Positions 12,201-22,000 of a DNA stretch of 64,000 nucleotides are shown piece after piece. Source of the DNA: Anisus vortex. Its lineage: Eukaryota; Mollusca; Gastropoda; Planorbidae. The DNA is taken from NCBI GenBank assembly GCA_949126835.1, contig OX421507.1, positions 30,635,382 through 30,699,381 of the forward strand. The letters run 5' to 3'. The translations under genes and the position numbers were made by a program. The notes under the pieces are model-generated. The model ran no database searches and was not told where the DNA came from. It worked only from the letters and a program-made list of their open reading frames with translations. Numbering within the stretch: position 1 is the first letter of the stretch; each line of letters opens with the position of its first letter.

Positions 12201-12791
12201 CTATTGAGGATCTAGATGATGGAGTGAGTATATCTTTTCATTACACCATTTGGCAACTATAGTCCCTGCATGCTGCCGGTTAACTCTATTGGCTATATAT
12301 TGCTTAAGTTTTTTAGTCTTAGGGTGTTACTTAGTTTTAGTCACCAAAGGGACGTATTTATAGTGTGGAATTTCTGCTCCCAGGTGACAGTCCACGGGGC
12401 AAGCCACAACATTATTGATCCAAGGGAAATTCCTCAAGGGGGGGGGGGGAGAAGTGTAGTGTATGTATTGCTGAGAATGTACCCTTTTAAAACTGTGCAT
12501 TCCTTTTCTAGACTTAGCTAGGCCTAGGAGCTTGGTGTACCCCCCTGCCCTCCTCCCCTTTACACAGTTACGACCTGGATGTAAGAGCTAGACCGCTCGT
12601 CCGGTTTTTTTTTTATGAGACATTATAGATAAGGGCTAAGAATTTGAATTACCCAGTCACTATTTATCAGTAACACTATGTCATAACAAATCTAATTCAT
12701 TGTTGACAATTTGTTAACATGACATTTATAAATTTTGTTTGTTGTTGTCTAGGACATGAACCTGGATGAAGAAGACTTGCTCCAAGACTAG
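278..12791 (+). CDS. COPB2: Coatomer subunit beta-prime, 3' part (11 exons)
   Basis: Beta-prime-COP is a core subunit of the COPI coat, which carries cargo from Golgi to ER and between Golgi cisternae. Exons read at 278-384, 498-641, 741-871, 1217-1424, 3367-3558, 3935-4068, 5579-5671, 6718-6898, 9031-9192, 10484-10693 and 12753-12791. Every intron is GT/AG and all phases join, giving 532 residues to a TAG stop. Family motifs seen in order include LGVRSVSGLAFYDW (end of the second WD propeller), MYLLGYIPKDNRLYLGD, RVAHFLEKQ, EQKWKQLAELAI, GLAQECLHQ, LPEAAFFARTYLPSQ and ADPAEYDNLFPGLKDA (alpha-solenoid). Then come an acidic stretch, a proline-rich linker and an acidic tail ending EEDLLQD. The family is about 900 residues, so the N-terminal propeller and promoter lie upstream of base 1. 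The exon 8 acceptor (TAAAAAG) is unusually purine-rich. Identity is very secure. Confidence 0.97.
1651..1770. repeat. 20-bp tandem repeat, 6 copies (COPB2 intron)
   Basis: Six copies of a unit like TCAAAGATAATCTAGAAATG lie in the intron between the exons at 1217 and 3367. The array ends next to sequence resembling the left end of the 4435 MITE family. Confidence 0.85.
2003..2745. repeat. 110-bp tandem repeat, about 6.8 copies (COPB2 intron)
   Basis: Starts of GTCACAGATGTTTGAATT fall at 2003, 2113, 2223, 2333, 2443, 2553 and 2663, an exact 110-base period. Each unit contains TAGCGAATGAGTTAGTTAA, resembling the right end of the TTAA-flanked MITE at 4435-5155. Confidence 0.92.
3140..3345. repeat. 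53-54-bp diverged tandem repeat, about 3.5 copies
   Basis: Units related to half of the 110-bp repeat (ACTTACTAGAATGAGTTAAA with GTCACAAATG) recur at about 3165, 3219, 3272 and 3325. The array runs to within about 25 bases of the COPB2 acceptor at 3366. Confidence 0.8.
3653..3830 (+). repeat. tRNA-derived SINE (family 1), 3' part
   Basis: The tRNA-like head is missing. The body is present: CTACCCAGCTCTGAT, then a GTGCTGGCCAC block, CTTCACCGGCCCTATGG, a GATCAATTTGGTCTGA block and a TACTTTACTT tail. It lies in a COPB2 intron. Confidence 0.8.
4215..4310 (-). repeat. Fragment of dispersed family 2 (tRNA-like SINE/MITE)
   Basis: Read on the minus strand it holds ATGAGACAATAAGGTCACGT and the CAGTCTACTTTATATATATA terminus shared with the copies at 50280-50805 and 61430-62515. 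Confidence 0.6.
4325..4410 (-). repeat. LINE-type 3' tail fragment
   Basis: AAGATAAGATAAGATAAATT followed by TTATTGATCCAAATAAATGG matches, in reverse, the segment at about 58600-58650. Short GATAA-type repeats at the end suggest a non-LTR element 3' terminus; the clade is uncertain. Confidence 0.5.
4435..5155. mobile_element. MITE with TTAA target-site duplication (piggyBac-like), 721 bp
   Basis: Terminal inverted repeats CTCATTTGCTACTA and TAGTAGCAAATGAG match at 14 of 14 bases, and both ends are bordered by TTAA. TTAA duplication is the hallmark of piggyBac-type transposons. No intact transposase is visible. Related diverged sequence lies near 1768 and 6921-7648. Confidence 0.8.
6340..6695 (+). 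mobile_element. L2/CR1-like LINE, 3' end fragment
   Basis: Degenerate reading in broken frames gives GPEVWNLLPIQLRQTSS then FKKNLKTHYFNIYLR, the same reverse-transcriptase C-terminus as the copy at 28315. A noncoding tail with TTGGCAGCGCTGTGTGAATA and TTATTATTATT follows. The fragment ends about 20 bases before COPB2 exon 8. Confidence 0.75.
6921..7648. mobile_element. Diverged copy of the 4435 MITE, interrupted
   Basis: Its left end TTAACTCATTCGCTACTGAC and internal blocks (TTTCTAGAAATGTATA, CTAGAATCAAAGTC, CATCCTTACTATCAGAA) parallel 4431-4830. It is split by the 6981-7262 element. The right terminus is not clear. Confidence 0.65.
6981..7262. mobile_element. MITE family B (TIR CTATAAAAAGAATGGAT), copy 1
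   Basis: The ends CTATAAAAAGAATGGAT and ATCCATTCTATTTATAG are inverted repeats. Inside are ACCTGTAAATACATTTCAAG (reverse) and TTTTATCCTATAGATTTG (reverse), shared with copies at 17209 and 27385. It is inserted in the older MITE around it. Confidence 0.72.
7707..7895. repeat. 63-64-bp tandem repeat, 3 copies
   Basis: GGGCTGATCAATCTTCAT recurs at 7707, 7771 and 7834, with TCTGATTTACAAACACTGGG in each unit. It lies in the COPB2 intron before exon 9. Confidence 0.85.
8112..8307 (+). repeat. tRNA-derived SINE (family 1), diverged, with amplified tail
   Basis: The head GTGGATGTGCACTTGGCTGG and a degraded B-box region are followed by a body with CTCTGATGGGTAGGTGGGG and GCTGGCCACACAATC. Its 3' tail runs straight into the 42-bp array at 8308. 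Confidence 0.8.
8308..8559. repeat. 42-bp array made of the SINE 3' tail, 6 exact copies
   Basis: The unit runs from CCGGCCCTGAGGATC to GGGATACTTTACTT, with starts at 8308, 8350, 8392, 8434, 8476 and 8518. It is the terminal part of the preceding SINE. The 42-base length keeps one frame open on the + strand (GPEDLFSLMGYFTS repeats), but this is not a gene. Confidence 0.93.
9821..10072 (-). repeat. tRNA-derived SINE (family 1), near full length
   Basis: On the minus strand it carries an A-box-like AGCGGCAGCACGTTTGGCTG, the B-box-like GGGTTCAAATCCTGGTGAAG, the conserved body and a TTTACTT tail. It lies in the COPB2 intron before exon 10. Confidence 0.88.
10484..10693 (+). CDS. COPB2: COPB2 penultimate exon, source of the 85-bp array
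   Basis: This 70-codon exon encodes the proline-rich linker (SPPPPSKPPAVSPP) and the start of the acidic tail (DLDKELDLDLESVNIEDLDDG). It ends GAT GAT GGA, followed by the donor GTGAGT. Its last 18 bases and the donor are the sequence repeated 19 times downstream. Failure to splice here adds GVSISFHYTIWQL and a TAG at 10730. Confidence 0.93.
10676..12290 (+). repeat. 85-bp tandem array, 19 copies, repeating an exon end and its splice donor
   Basis: Starts of GAGGATCTAGATGATGGA fall every 85 bases from 10676 to 12206, exactly 19 units with no length variation. The first unit overlaps the end of the COPB2 exon at 10484-10693, so every unit repeats its last 18 bases and the donor GTGAGT. Most units also contain the acceptor-like GTCTCCAG. 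Variants (GACACC or TTACACC, GCTGCCGG, TATTTTTTC) follow the same order in units 6-12 and 13-19. Confidence 0.97.
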
Positions 12792-12834
12792 CTCCTGCTC
12801 CAAGACTAGCTCCTGCTCCAAGACTAGCTCATCC
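12781..12834 (+). repeat. 18-bp unit x3 across the COPB2 stop codon
   Basis: Three head-to-tail copies of TCCAAGACTAGCTCCTGC occur, the last one diverging at its end. The unit length is a multiple of three, so each copy places a TAG in the COPB2 frame (12789, 12807, 12825). Confidence 0.9.
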
Positions 12835-13556
12835 TCCACAATCATCCTCTCATCCATTAACTTTTTTTTAACTGAGCCTCGTTACACAGAGAAGCTATTC
12901 ACTGATCAAGACCAAGTGGGCTGGGAACTGATAGCTTGATTTTTTTTCAATACGACTGGGTTGAATGTTTTGAATTAACAATAAACAATTCTTTTTGTTC
13001 ATATTCCAAATTTGATTTTTTTTTATGTATATATTCTTTTTGTCTTATGTCTGTTAATAATTTAAGGAACAAAATACTAGTTAATCTTTGTTTTGTTTAG
13101 AACTGAAGGTAAATGTTAATTTTTGAGCCAATAGAGTAATAGTACATATTTAAAGTATTACACATTGATGTATAAATTGTTGCTCACCCACTTAGCAATT
13201 CATTGTTTAAGTTTATTTAAGTTTTTTAAATGGTGTCAGTCATTGTTTTTTTATGGGTGTGACCTTTTGCCCTGATGATTTATTCAATAGTTCAGATAGT
13301 CTTTGACCAAGTAGTGAAAACGGTATTGTTATTTATGTGATACATCTGTGAACATTTGTTATAATGTGACAGTTGGGTTTAATTTTTTTTCTCTTTGTGT
13401 TTAAGTGCAAATTATTAATTTTTTCTTTACTGACTGTATCTTTGTCAAAAGGCAAGAATTATTAATTTAATAAGGATTGTATTGTATCTGTCGGCTACAA
13501 GATTGTTTTATTGAACACCGTTTCAAAATGTTTATTAAAAATAGTTTTAAAATAAA
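12792..13556 (+). other. COPB2: COPB2 3' untranslated region (probable)
   Basis: AT-rich, non-coding sequence follows the COPB2 stop. Two AATAAA poly(A) signals are visible, at 12980-12985 and 13551-13556; the second, followed by a T-rich stretch, would give a 3'UTR of about 780 bases. Choosing between them needs transcript ends. Confidence 0.6.
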
Positions 13557-13659
13557 TTAAAAGCCTCTACCATTTTTTATTGACTGTTAATGTTTGACTG
13601 CTAACTATATGAGCTTAGTGTAGTTGTGTACTAAGTCAACACAGTAATGCGGTTAAACA

Positions 13660-13925
13660 AGAGCCACGGTAGCAGAGCTTGTGGGGGAGGGGTGGGGTAC
13701 TGAAGGTTCTGGGTTCAAATCCAGATGAAGGCTAGGGTTTGTTCCCAGTCTGGAGGGAGTCGGGTGTCTATTAGTCTGCCCAGCTCTGATGGGAATTCGA
13801 CTAAATAGTTGAGGGTTAAAAGTAAAAGTGGCTGGGAATTGTGCTGGCCACGCAACCCCCTATAAGAACTTAGCTTAATTGCTGGGAATTGTGCTGGCCA
13901 CGCAATCCCCTATAAGAACTTAGCT
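13660..13925 (+). repeat. tRNA-derived SINE (family 1), 3' part duplicated
   Basis: B-box-like GGTTCAAATCC, then the family body. The segment GCTGGGAATTGTGCTGGCCA through CTATAAGAACTTAGCTTAAT occurs twice in a row. It is intergenic, downstream of COPB2. Confidence 0.82.
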
Positions 13926-14629
13926 TAATTATTTACAAGTCAACACACAAGTTTATTTATACATCAATTTTATTGCTGTTATAAGAAAGTTTAGTACTCA
14001 AGTTCAATGACTAGAAAATGTACTCTTCCACTAGTTCAAGACTAGAGTTTAAAATGTATTTTATTTCACATAAACATTACATTTGACAACAAAACATTAC
14101 ATTTGACAACAATAGTTCCTTACTGGAAAGCCCCATTGGTTAAAGAAAATACTTAATAAAAAGCAGACATTGCCAACTAATCTTGTAGTTGAACTGCTAA
14201 CAAGTCCAGTTGTTGAACATAGCCCAACTACACATCTAGTCAAATTGTAGCTAAACAATGCCAACTTGTACAAGTTCTAGCTAAACAATGCCAACTAGTC
14301 CAGTTTGTAAAAAAAAAAATATCATTTGGACATTTTTGTGCTAATCTAAAAAAATAAATATACAATAATAAAATAGGCACTTTGTGTGAATCACTCGCAC
14401 ACATTGCTATCAGATCCATTCATTAGTTAAAACATTACTGTACAACATAGAATCAAATAGCTCCGCCTACTGGTTCAATAGCTCCACCCACTGGTGATAT
14501 AGTTTTTACAAGTAGAAATTTAAAAAAAATAATTTTTTTAACATATTAAAAAGAAAGGTGCTTTGAATAAATGTCCACAACACTCTATGCATATAAACGG
14601 AATGACTTTCTTTAGTTAGGAAGATCAGC
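13926..14629. other. Intergenic, no gene seen
   Basis: AT-rich sequence with only short direct repeats such as AACATTACATTTGACAACA (14086-14111) and CTAAACAATGCCAACT (about 14251-14299). No coding signal is supported. Confidence 0.6.
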
Positions 14630-15045
14630 TCTGATGGAGCCTATCGAACTGCAAGGGTCATTACTAGTAACTAGCAAATATTCACAACTGACAAGAGTAA
14701 CACCAATAGTTAAATCACTAAACCTAGAAACACTAGAGGACTGAAGGGTAAAGAGTAAAGTAGTAATAATACATAAGGCATTAAATTCTCATATAGAAAT
14801 ACAGCACAATAACAACCTGTTGCGTTGCAATGCTCAGATGAACATAATGGAAAAAAACTTTTCTTATCCCTTATGCGATAACAAATGCATATATAAGTAC
14901 TCTTTCTTCTCAGGTTCCACCTGGGCATAGAATGGGTTACCTGAACAAACCAGGAAAGCCAGTAACTTATCATTTAAAACATTAATCAAAATGCTAGACT
15001 AGACTTGGACCATGGGTGAGTGTAGGATGCAATCATCTTTATAGT
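14630..15045 (+). pseudogene. Jockey-like LINE reverse transcriptase 3' fragment
   Basis: Broken frames hold remnants parallel to the clearer copy at 29205: TCACAACTGACAAGAGTAAC, then CTTATCCCTTATGCGATAAC, TGGGTTACCTGAACAAACCA and GACTTGGACCATGGGTGAG. It is 5' truncated and cannot code. Confidence 0.7.
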
Positions 15046-15511
15046 AAATTATACAATCAGGGTTTCTAGTATATAAGATAACTGACCTATATAAATCAAG
15101 TGTGCACACTGGTTGAGTGGAAGATATTTTAGAACTACTGAAGAAATCTCCCATCATGAAGTATTTGTATGTTATGTATTAGAACTCCTGAAGAAATCTC
15201 CCATCATGAAGTAGTACAATTCAAAATTGAGTGATGTGGCCAAAGATACAACCTAGAGAGATACTTTATACTATACAAACAAAAGAAAACTGCTGTTGGG
15301 CTAAACCAAATTTTCCCACGGTGGACTGGATAAAAATATAGATTGAACAATTTTAATGCAGGTTAGTGAAATACTGAGAAGTAAACGGACTGTTCCCTTT
15401 AAATATAAAACATATACAGTAACATCAACTATACATTTTATTGGAAAACTATTGAATAACCTTTGTTGTTTTATGTGTGGAAGAAACATCTTATTGCTAA
15501 AGGAAGACTTA

Positions 15512-15790
15512 GTAAAGTATTTCGTCTGACCAAATTGATCCATGGGGACGATGAAGCAGAGTTTATCAATCTCTAAGGTCATGACCTACTAGGGTCAGTG
15601 TGTGACCATCACAATGCCCAGGCGCCTTAACTTCACCACCAACTAAAGTCTGGTACCCATCGGGACTGGGTAGACTTAGGGGACAAACCCTCCAGGTCAG
15701 GGGAACAAGTCCTAGCCCGTCACCAGGGTTCAAACCCAGGCCCCTTCGCGTGCGCCAGCCGAACATGCTGCCGCTCGGTCACAGTGCCCC
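15512..15790 (-). repeat. tRNA-derived SINE (family 1), near full length
   Basis: Minus-strand head GGCACTGTGACCGAGCGGCA, an A-box-like TTCGGCTGGCGCACGC and a B-box-like GGGTTTGAACCCTGGTGAC are readable. The tail ends TACTTTACT. Confidence 0.88.
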
Positions 15791-16071
15791 AAGAAAGGAA
15801 GACTTAAGGTTTACAAAATAAATAGAAAACATCAAAGTAAATGAATGCTACTATATTTAGTTTGACATGAGTAATAAATGAAGGGAAAGGTTTTCTCAAT
15901 TGAAATGAAATCATATACTAAAACAAAACATTTTAAAATCAAAACAGAATCATCTCATCTTTAAATCAAAACAGAAAATTAAACAGAAATTTTAGGGAAC
16001 AAAAAACAAAGATACAAAAAGCTGTAAAAAAAAGATGAAATAACATTATTTTTGTTACCCTGTCAACATGG

Positions 16072-16212
16072 TACAATAGCATGGAATGGGTTGCCTGAAC
16101 AAACCAGGAAAACCAGTAACCTAACATTGTTTAAACCACTAATCAAAATGCAAGACTAGACTCGGACCACGGGTGAGCAATAGGACGCAACAATCTTCTT
16201 TATAGAAGGAGC
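16072..16212 (+). repeat. Jockey-like LINE 3'-end fragment
   Basis: AATGGGTTGCCTGAACAAAC through GACTCGGACCACGGGTGAGC to CTTCTTTATAGAAGGAGCG is the common terminal segment of this LINE family. Confidence 0.72.
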
Positions 16213-17208
16213 GTCTGTAAATATATTAATATAACAGAAAAGATAATAGCTCAGATCTGGCCCACCATTTAAATCAAATATTTAATCTGAAATATTTAAA
16301 TATCAAAAATTGACTCAATACAACAAGGTTACAACGAGTACAGAAAGTTTGTTGCAGCTAAAACTGAGAGTACATGGAGTACAATAAAATAAAAAAATCT
16401 CTACAACAACTCATAAAGAAAAACAATAGAAAAAAAACAAACAAAATGTCAACCAAAGCCATGAAGATATAAATCAAATGAAGAACTAAAAGTAAAGTTG
16501 ATCAACTCTAGAGAAAATACAGAGAGACACATCGTCCATCAATGTCTGGTCTGTGATGAATAAACAAATCTGTGATGCAACACCAACACAATGGTACTGA
16601 AGTGGGTAAAATTTACAGATTTAGTTATAGGTGTTTTATAGAAGCCAATTCATTTATCTCTACATTGGTAAATACAATTTTCTAAAATCCATTCAATTAA
16701 TTTACAATTTTTTTCTAAATTACACAAGTAAAGGGAACAGAAGTTGTTTTGGTTGGAAAAAAAAAATGAAAAAAGAAAACTAGGACCAATTTTAGAACAA
16801 TAAAACATTGCAACAGATAATTAAATATTACCAGGATGAATAAATATTAACCAATCTCCATGAAATTCAACAAACACACTCATAACGCGTCAATACAATT
16901 TTTTCATTTGCAGACATTTTGTTTGATTTTATACAAAAGCTGCATATAAATACATTTTAAAGTAAATTCTAAAAATAATTTTTAGTTTGAGCATTTCTCA
17001 GCTATAATAATCTAAAAAATGACAAGACCCTTCTCTCACATAATTTTGCATTTATTGAAAAAAATCAGTTTTGCCGAGACTTCTGTACGGCTTCCTGGGG
17101 TAGCATTACAGATTGTCTACAAGGGATCGGGGGAGACACATTCATTACAAGAACTGGATGGACCCAATGGAAACCTGACATCTGCTTGAACCACTGGCCT
17201 ATATAAAG
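16213..17208. other. Intergenic, no gene seen
   Basis: AT-rich sequence without open reading frames of interest or clear repeats. Confidence 0.55.
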
Positions 17209-17461
17209 AATGGATTGGATCCCGGAAACTATATTCTTGATGCCAAAATCAAATAGCTTTCACTTGTCTATAAAATTAGATTTCCTAAGCACTGACCTGT
17301 AAATACATTTCAAGTGACTTGGACTTCCTTTATAACAATGTAGATAATTATAGATTTTAGGTGGTATATCCAATAACTCGCTTATATGGATAAGTGAATA
17401 GTAGTGTAGTCAATTCTAGCCTCATTTATTTATGGAGGTGCCAGCCATTCTTTTTATAGAT
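17209..17461. mobile_element. MITE family B, copy 2
   Basis: The ends CTATATAAAGAATGGAT and CCATTCTTTTTATAG are imperfect inverted repeats. It includes GACCTGTAAATACATTTCAA and is in opposite internal orientation to the copies at 6981 and 27385. Confidence 0.7.
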
Positions 17462-18519
17462 CAGTGGCGAACAGATTTGAAACTCGATATATTCCCATTC
17501 TTAAAATCCCAATATCTGCCTACAAATAATATTTTTATTGGGATGTGTCCAGATTTATTTTCTCTACACATTGGGGAAGGCGTGGGCTTTAGACAAAATG
17601 TTTGGCAAAAAGAATGTTAAGAATTTAAAAAAACAATGTCCACATTGGCTTGTATGTTCAATGCAGCAGTATAATCTGAACAGATATCACATTTTCACAG
17701 TTTAGAGAATCTATTCAAAATGTTATTGCTAAGCTAATGTCCCATCATAACTGCTCAACATAATTTGTTAAATCTTTTCAAAATGTTATTGCTGCTCAAC
17801 ATAATTTGTTAAAAGACAGTTTCATGATTCTATCATGTGTAGCATTATTACACTTACACTATAGCAACAAGCGACCTGACATACTATTGTACTTCTAATG
17901 TACAATATAGAGTAACCTGATCAAGTGTAAGGATAGTTAAGATTAAAGTTTGAAGTTCAACCTGGCAATGTAGAAAAAATTATATTTTCTATGATCAATT
18001 AAAAGGAAAGTCATGTAATACAAAAGTATCATTCTTGATATCAACTGAGATATAAAAATGATTTTAAACAAAAAATTACATTTAAATACTGAAGTTGAAC
18101 AAAATGAGTGAGGTTTAAAAAAAAATTTCAACAATTTTTTTGTTAACACAATAATTAGGCAACGAATGTACTGAGATGTTGCATTGAGCATCGACAACCC
18201 TCCCCCACCCCACCCGCACCAAAATAAATACATGCAACTCATCACAACAGTAGCCACATCAATAGAGTGATCTTTTTGTTTTTATCATAGGCAAATAATG
18301 TGAAGGTTTTTATATGGTTGAGTGTGTATCACACAATGAAAAGTTCATGACTAGATCAAACAAGTCTTTCTTAATAAATAGACATAAATATATTTTGTCA
18401 ACAACAAGCTGGTTCAAACTAACATGAAAAATGTTCTTGTCTAAAAAAAACTTCTTCCACTTGTACAACTAAAAATACAGCAACAACTCCAAGAACAATA
18501 AGTCAAGTAATATTAAAGG
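17462..18519. other. Intergenic, no gene seen
   Basis: AT-rich. A short local duplication (TTCAAAATGTTATTGCT with CTGCTCAACATAATTTGTTA) occurs at about 17713-17812. No gene is supported. Confidence 0.55.
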
Positions 18520-18772
18520 TAACCAGTCGGACCGAATTGATCCATAGGGCCAGTGAAGCAGCGTTCACCAGTTTCTGCAGCAACTGCATACGAGGTGGAT
18601 TGTGTGACCAGCGACAATTCCACGCCCACCTCTACCTTACCCAAACTGATGTCAGTAGGACTCAGGGACACCCTCTAATCCTGGGAGGTAAAAACCAGAG
18701 CCTTTACCAGGATTTGAACCCAGAACCTTCAGTACGCCAACCAAACCCGCTGGCCCTTGACCACCATGCCAT
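18520..18772 (-). repeat. tRNA-derived SINE (family 1)
   Basis: Minus-strand B-box-like GGTTCAAATCCTGGTAAAGG, the GGGTGTCCCTGAGTCCTAC block and a GATCAATTCGGTCCGACTGG 3' part are readable. It lies just downstream of PUS3. Confidence 0.85.
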
Positions 18773-18939
18773 CTAATCAACAACAAAAAAAAAGTATTAA
18801 TAAGAAAAGAGCAAAATAAGGAAAACTTGGAATGAATGGCAGAGAAAGTTTCTTTTTATTTAAAAAAATAAAACACTCCATTTAAAATATGGACAGGAAT
18901 GAATCTGACAGTCAGCAATGGTATACAAATATAGATCAA

Positions 18940-19053
18940 CAACATTTTATTTGTTTTATTAACAGTTTGTTTGGAGTAAGGAAGTAGTTCATAAAACTCC
19001 TACAAAACAAAAAGAGTGTTTACATTATATTTCACAAACAGATGGAGTAGTTT
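18940..19053 (-). other. PUS3: PUS3 3' untranslated region (probable)
   Basis: A short AT-rich trailer follows the PUS3 TGA (19056-19054). On the minus strand AATAAA hexamers lie at 18955-18960 and 18946-18951, giving a likely 3'UTR of about 110 bases. Confidence 0.5.
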
Positions 19054-22000
19054 TCAAGAATGTTCAGTGTTGTCTGTATCCAGAGTTTCTTTTCCCTGAA
19101 TCTTCCGTCTTTTGGCGTAGTACTCTACCCGCTCCTCCAGGCTTTCTGAAATATCAATAAAATATATAGGCCTAATTACCGCAAGTTTATATATTTGCTC
19201 ATACAATATATATTTGTCCTCTATAGACTCCTGGGAGGTTTAACAAAAGTTAAACAACATAAATTGGTAATGTTCTCTAAAAGTTTGACAATATCAACTT
19301 TATTGCTTAGTCCATTCATTTATTTAAAAAAAAACTGTATTTTTAATTATGTTAAGGTTATAGAGTGCCTTTTAAAAAATATTCAGAGTGATGTCCCTTT
19401 AAAAATGCTTCCACATTATGGGTAGTTTGGTCATTCCAGGTTTTCCCTAGCTGCAAAAGCCTTTATTTTTATATTGTTTCGGATTTTTCCTTTGTTATTT
19501 TCTTTTTGATTGTTTTTATTCTTTTAACCAAACATATGATAGTCATTTTTTTCTCCTTTATTTTCATGGGCACAACCACTATTTGTAGCAGTATTTAAAA
19601 AAAAAATGAAAATTAGATTTTTCTTTCAATGTAACATTTAATAATTTTTGTTTGTTCCTCCATACTTTATGGACATTTCCACTATTACAATAATCATGAG
19701 AAGCATCCAGTTAAGCCTGATAAGAGTTCGGACTATTCTTTCCATAAAATGAACTCAATTCCCCCAACTAGCAAAATGAAATGTCTACAGGGTAGATGAA
19801 ATAATTTCCCAACACTAGAAAAACTAAAAGTCTATAGGGCAGATGAAACAATTTACCAAAACTAGAAAAAATGTCTACAGGGCAGATGAAACAATTTACC
19901 AAAACTAGAAAAAAAGTCTAGAGGGCAGATGAAACAATTTACCAACACTAGAAAAACTAAAAGTCTATAGGGCAGATGAAACAATTTACCAAAACTAGAA
20001 AAACTAAAAGTCTATAGGGCAGATGAAACAATTTACCAAAACTAGAAAAAATGTCTACAGGGCAGATGAAACAATTTACCAAAACTAGAAAAAAAGTCTA
20101 CAGGGCAGATGAAAAAATTTACCAAAACTAGAAAAAAAAGTCTACATGGCAGATGAAACAATTTACCAAAACTAGAAAAAAAGTCTACAGGGCAGATGAA
20201 ACAATTTACCAAAACTAGAAAAAAAGTCTACAGGGCAGATGAAACAATTTACCAAAACTAGAAAAAAATTCTACAGGGCAGATGAAACAATTTACCAAAA
20301 CTAGAAAATTTTTAATTTGTTATGTTGCAACCCAGGCCTATATATAGTATACATGGTATGTACTGAACTACTTTACAAGTGAAAGAAAAACAGCAATAAC
20401 TATAGGAAAAAAAACAGGAAAAAAAAACCTGTACAAAGATAAAGAGCAAAGTCCTTTGTTCAAATTGGAATAACTCGAAACTACAAAAGGGGTGACTTTA
20501 ACGTTTTATCCCATGTGGTCTTCATATAATACATGTCTGTCTTTCAAACTGGTCAGTACTTGAAGCAGTTGACCTTGCCTCCTGTACTTACCACACATCT
20601 GTCTCTTCATTAAAGGCCTGTAAGTCTTGGGCTTGTTGCCTGGTATCATCCACTCTGACTGATGGAGTACTGGTGAGGCAAGTTCATTCCAAGGGGCAAT
20701 GTCACAATCTGGTGATAGAGAGAAGTTCATCATTTAAGAACAGAACGAAAGAAAGAACTCACAAAGTGTAGAATGCTATGATAGCATAACCCTAAGGTTT
20801 ACAATTTAACATAAGAATTAACTTTACATAAAACCTATACAGAGAGTATAATAGAATGTAATTTGTTAGCTACCAGTTTCAACTTTGGCAACATCCAGCT
20901 CTTCCAACATTTTCTTGATCATGGTGGCCCTGAAAATATTGAATATTTCATTGTTGCTAAACCATTGGACTCACTTGACAATAGTCTTCATACAATTCAT
21001 ATTATGTTCACTAACATTATCACATTCATATTCCACCTTGATTTGACCAGGAAGAGCCTAAACAGTTTTAAAAAAATTGAGATTCTATTTGGCAAGTCAT
21101 GTGACATGTGTTTTGGAACTTTTCTGCTACCCTGTTTGGGGGGGGGGGGGGGCACGGAGGCCCAGCAGTAGCGTGTTCGGCTGGCACACCCTGTCATGTG
21201 ACATGTGTTTTGGAACTTTTCTGCTACCCTGTTTGGGGGGAGGGCACGGAGGCCCAGCAGTAGCGTGTTCGGCTGGCACACCCAGAGTCATGGGTTCGAA
21301 TCCTAGTGAAGGCTAGGATTTGTTACCAGGCCTGGAGGGTGTCCGTTAGTCTAACCAGCTGTGACGATGGGCACCTGACGTTAGTTATAAAACAAGAATT
21401 ATAATTGAAGATCAAGTTAACTAGAATTATAATTGAAGATCACGTTAACTAGAATTATAATTGAAGATCAAGTTAACTAGAATTATAATTGAAGATCAAG
21501 TTAACTAGAATCTACCATGAAAAAATCAAAGTAATCCCATCTGAGCAAAATGATCCAATTTTTGTGGCCGCGGAATAGTGCGGGATTGTGTGGCCAGCAC
21601 AATGCCCAACTCAAGGGGACACCCTCTGGAAAAGGGGATAAAAAAATGTTAGCCTTCATCTGGATTTGAACCCAGCACCAAGCTGGGGCTGAGCCGCTCA
21701 TGGCCAGAAATAAACATGTCAACATTGAATTTGCAAATATATATATTTTAATAAATTTTCAAATTTTGTGTTTCCACTTACTTGACTGTGTGCTGGGCCC
21801 AATGTTGCTGCAAAGTACGAATAGTTTCCTCATGCCACTCTATACAAATAAATAAAACTGTCCGTTACTTTTTACTGTCGTGAAACAAACAATCAAGGTT
21901 CGAATTAATATAATTCACACGAGGACATTTTTAAAACCAACCAACCTGCTTCGTAAATCCACTCCAAGTTATCACCAAAGTCACAGTCAAACAAAATTAA

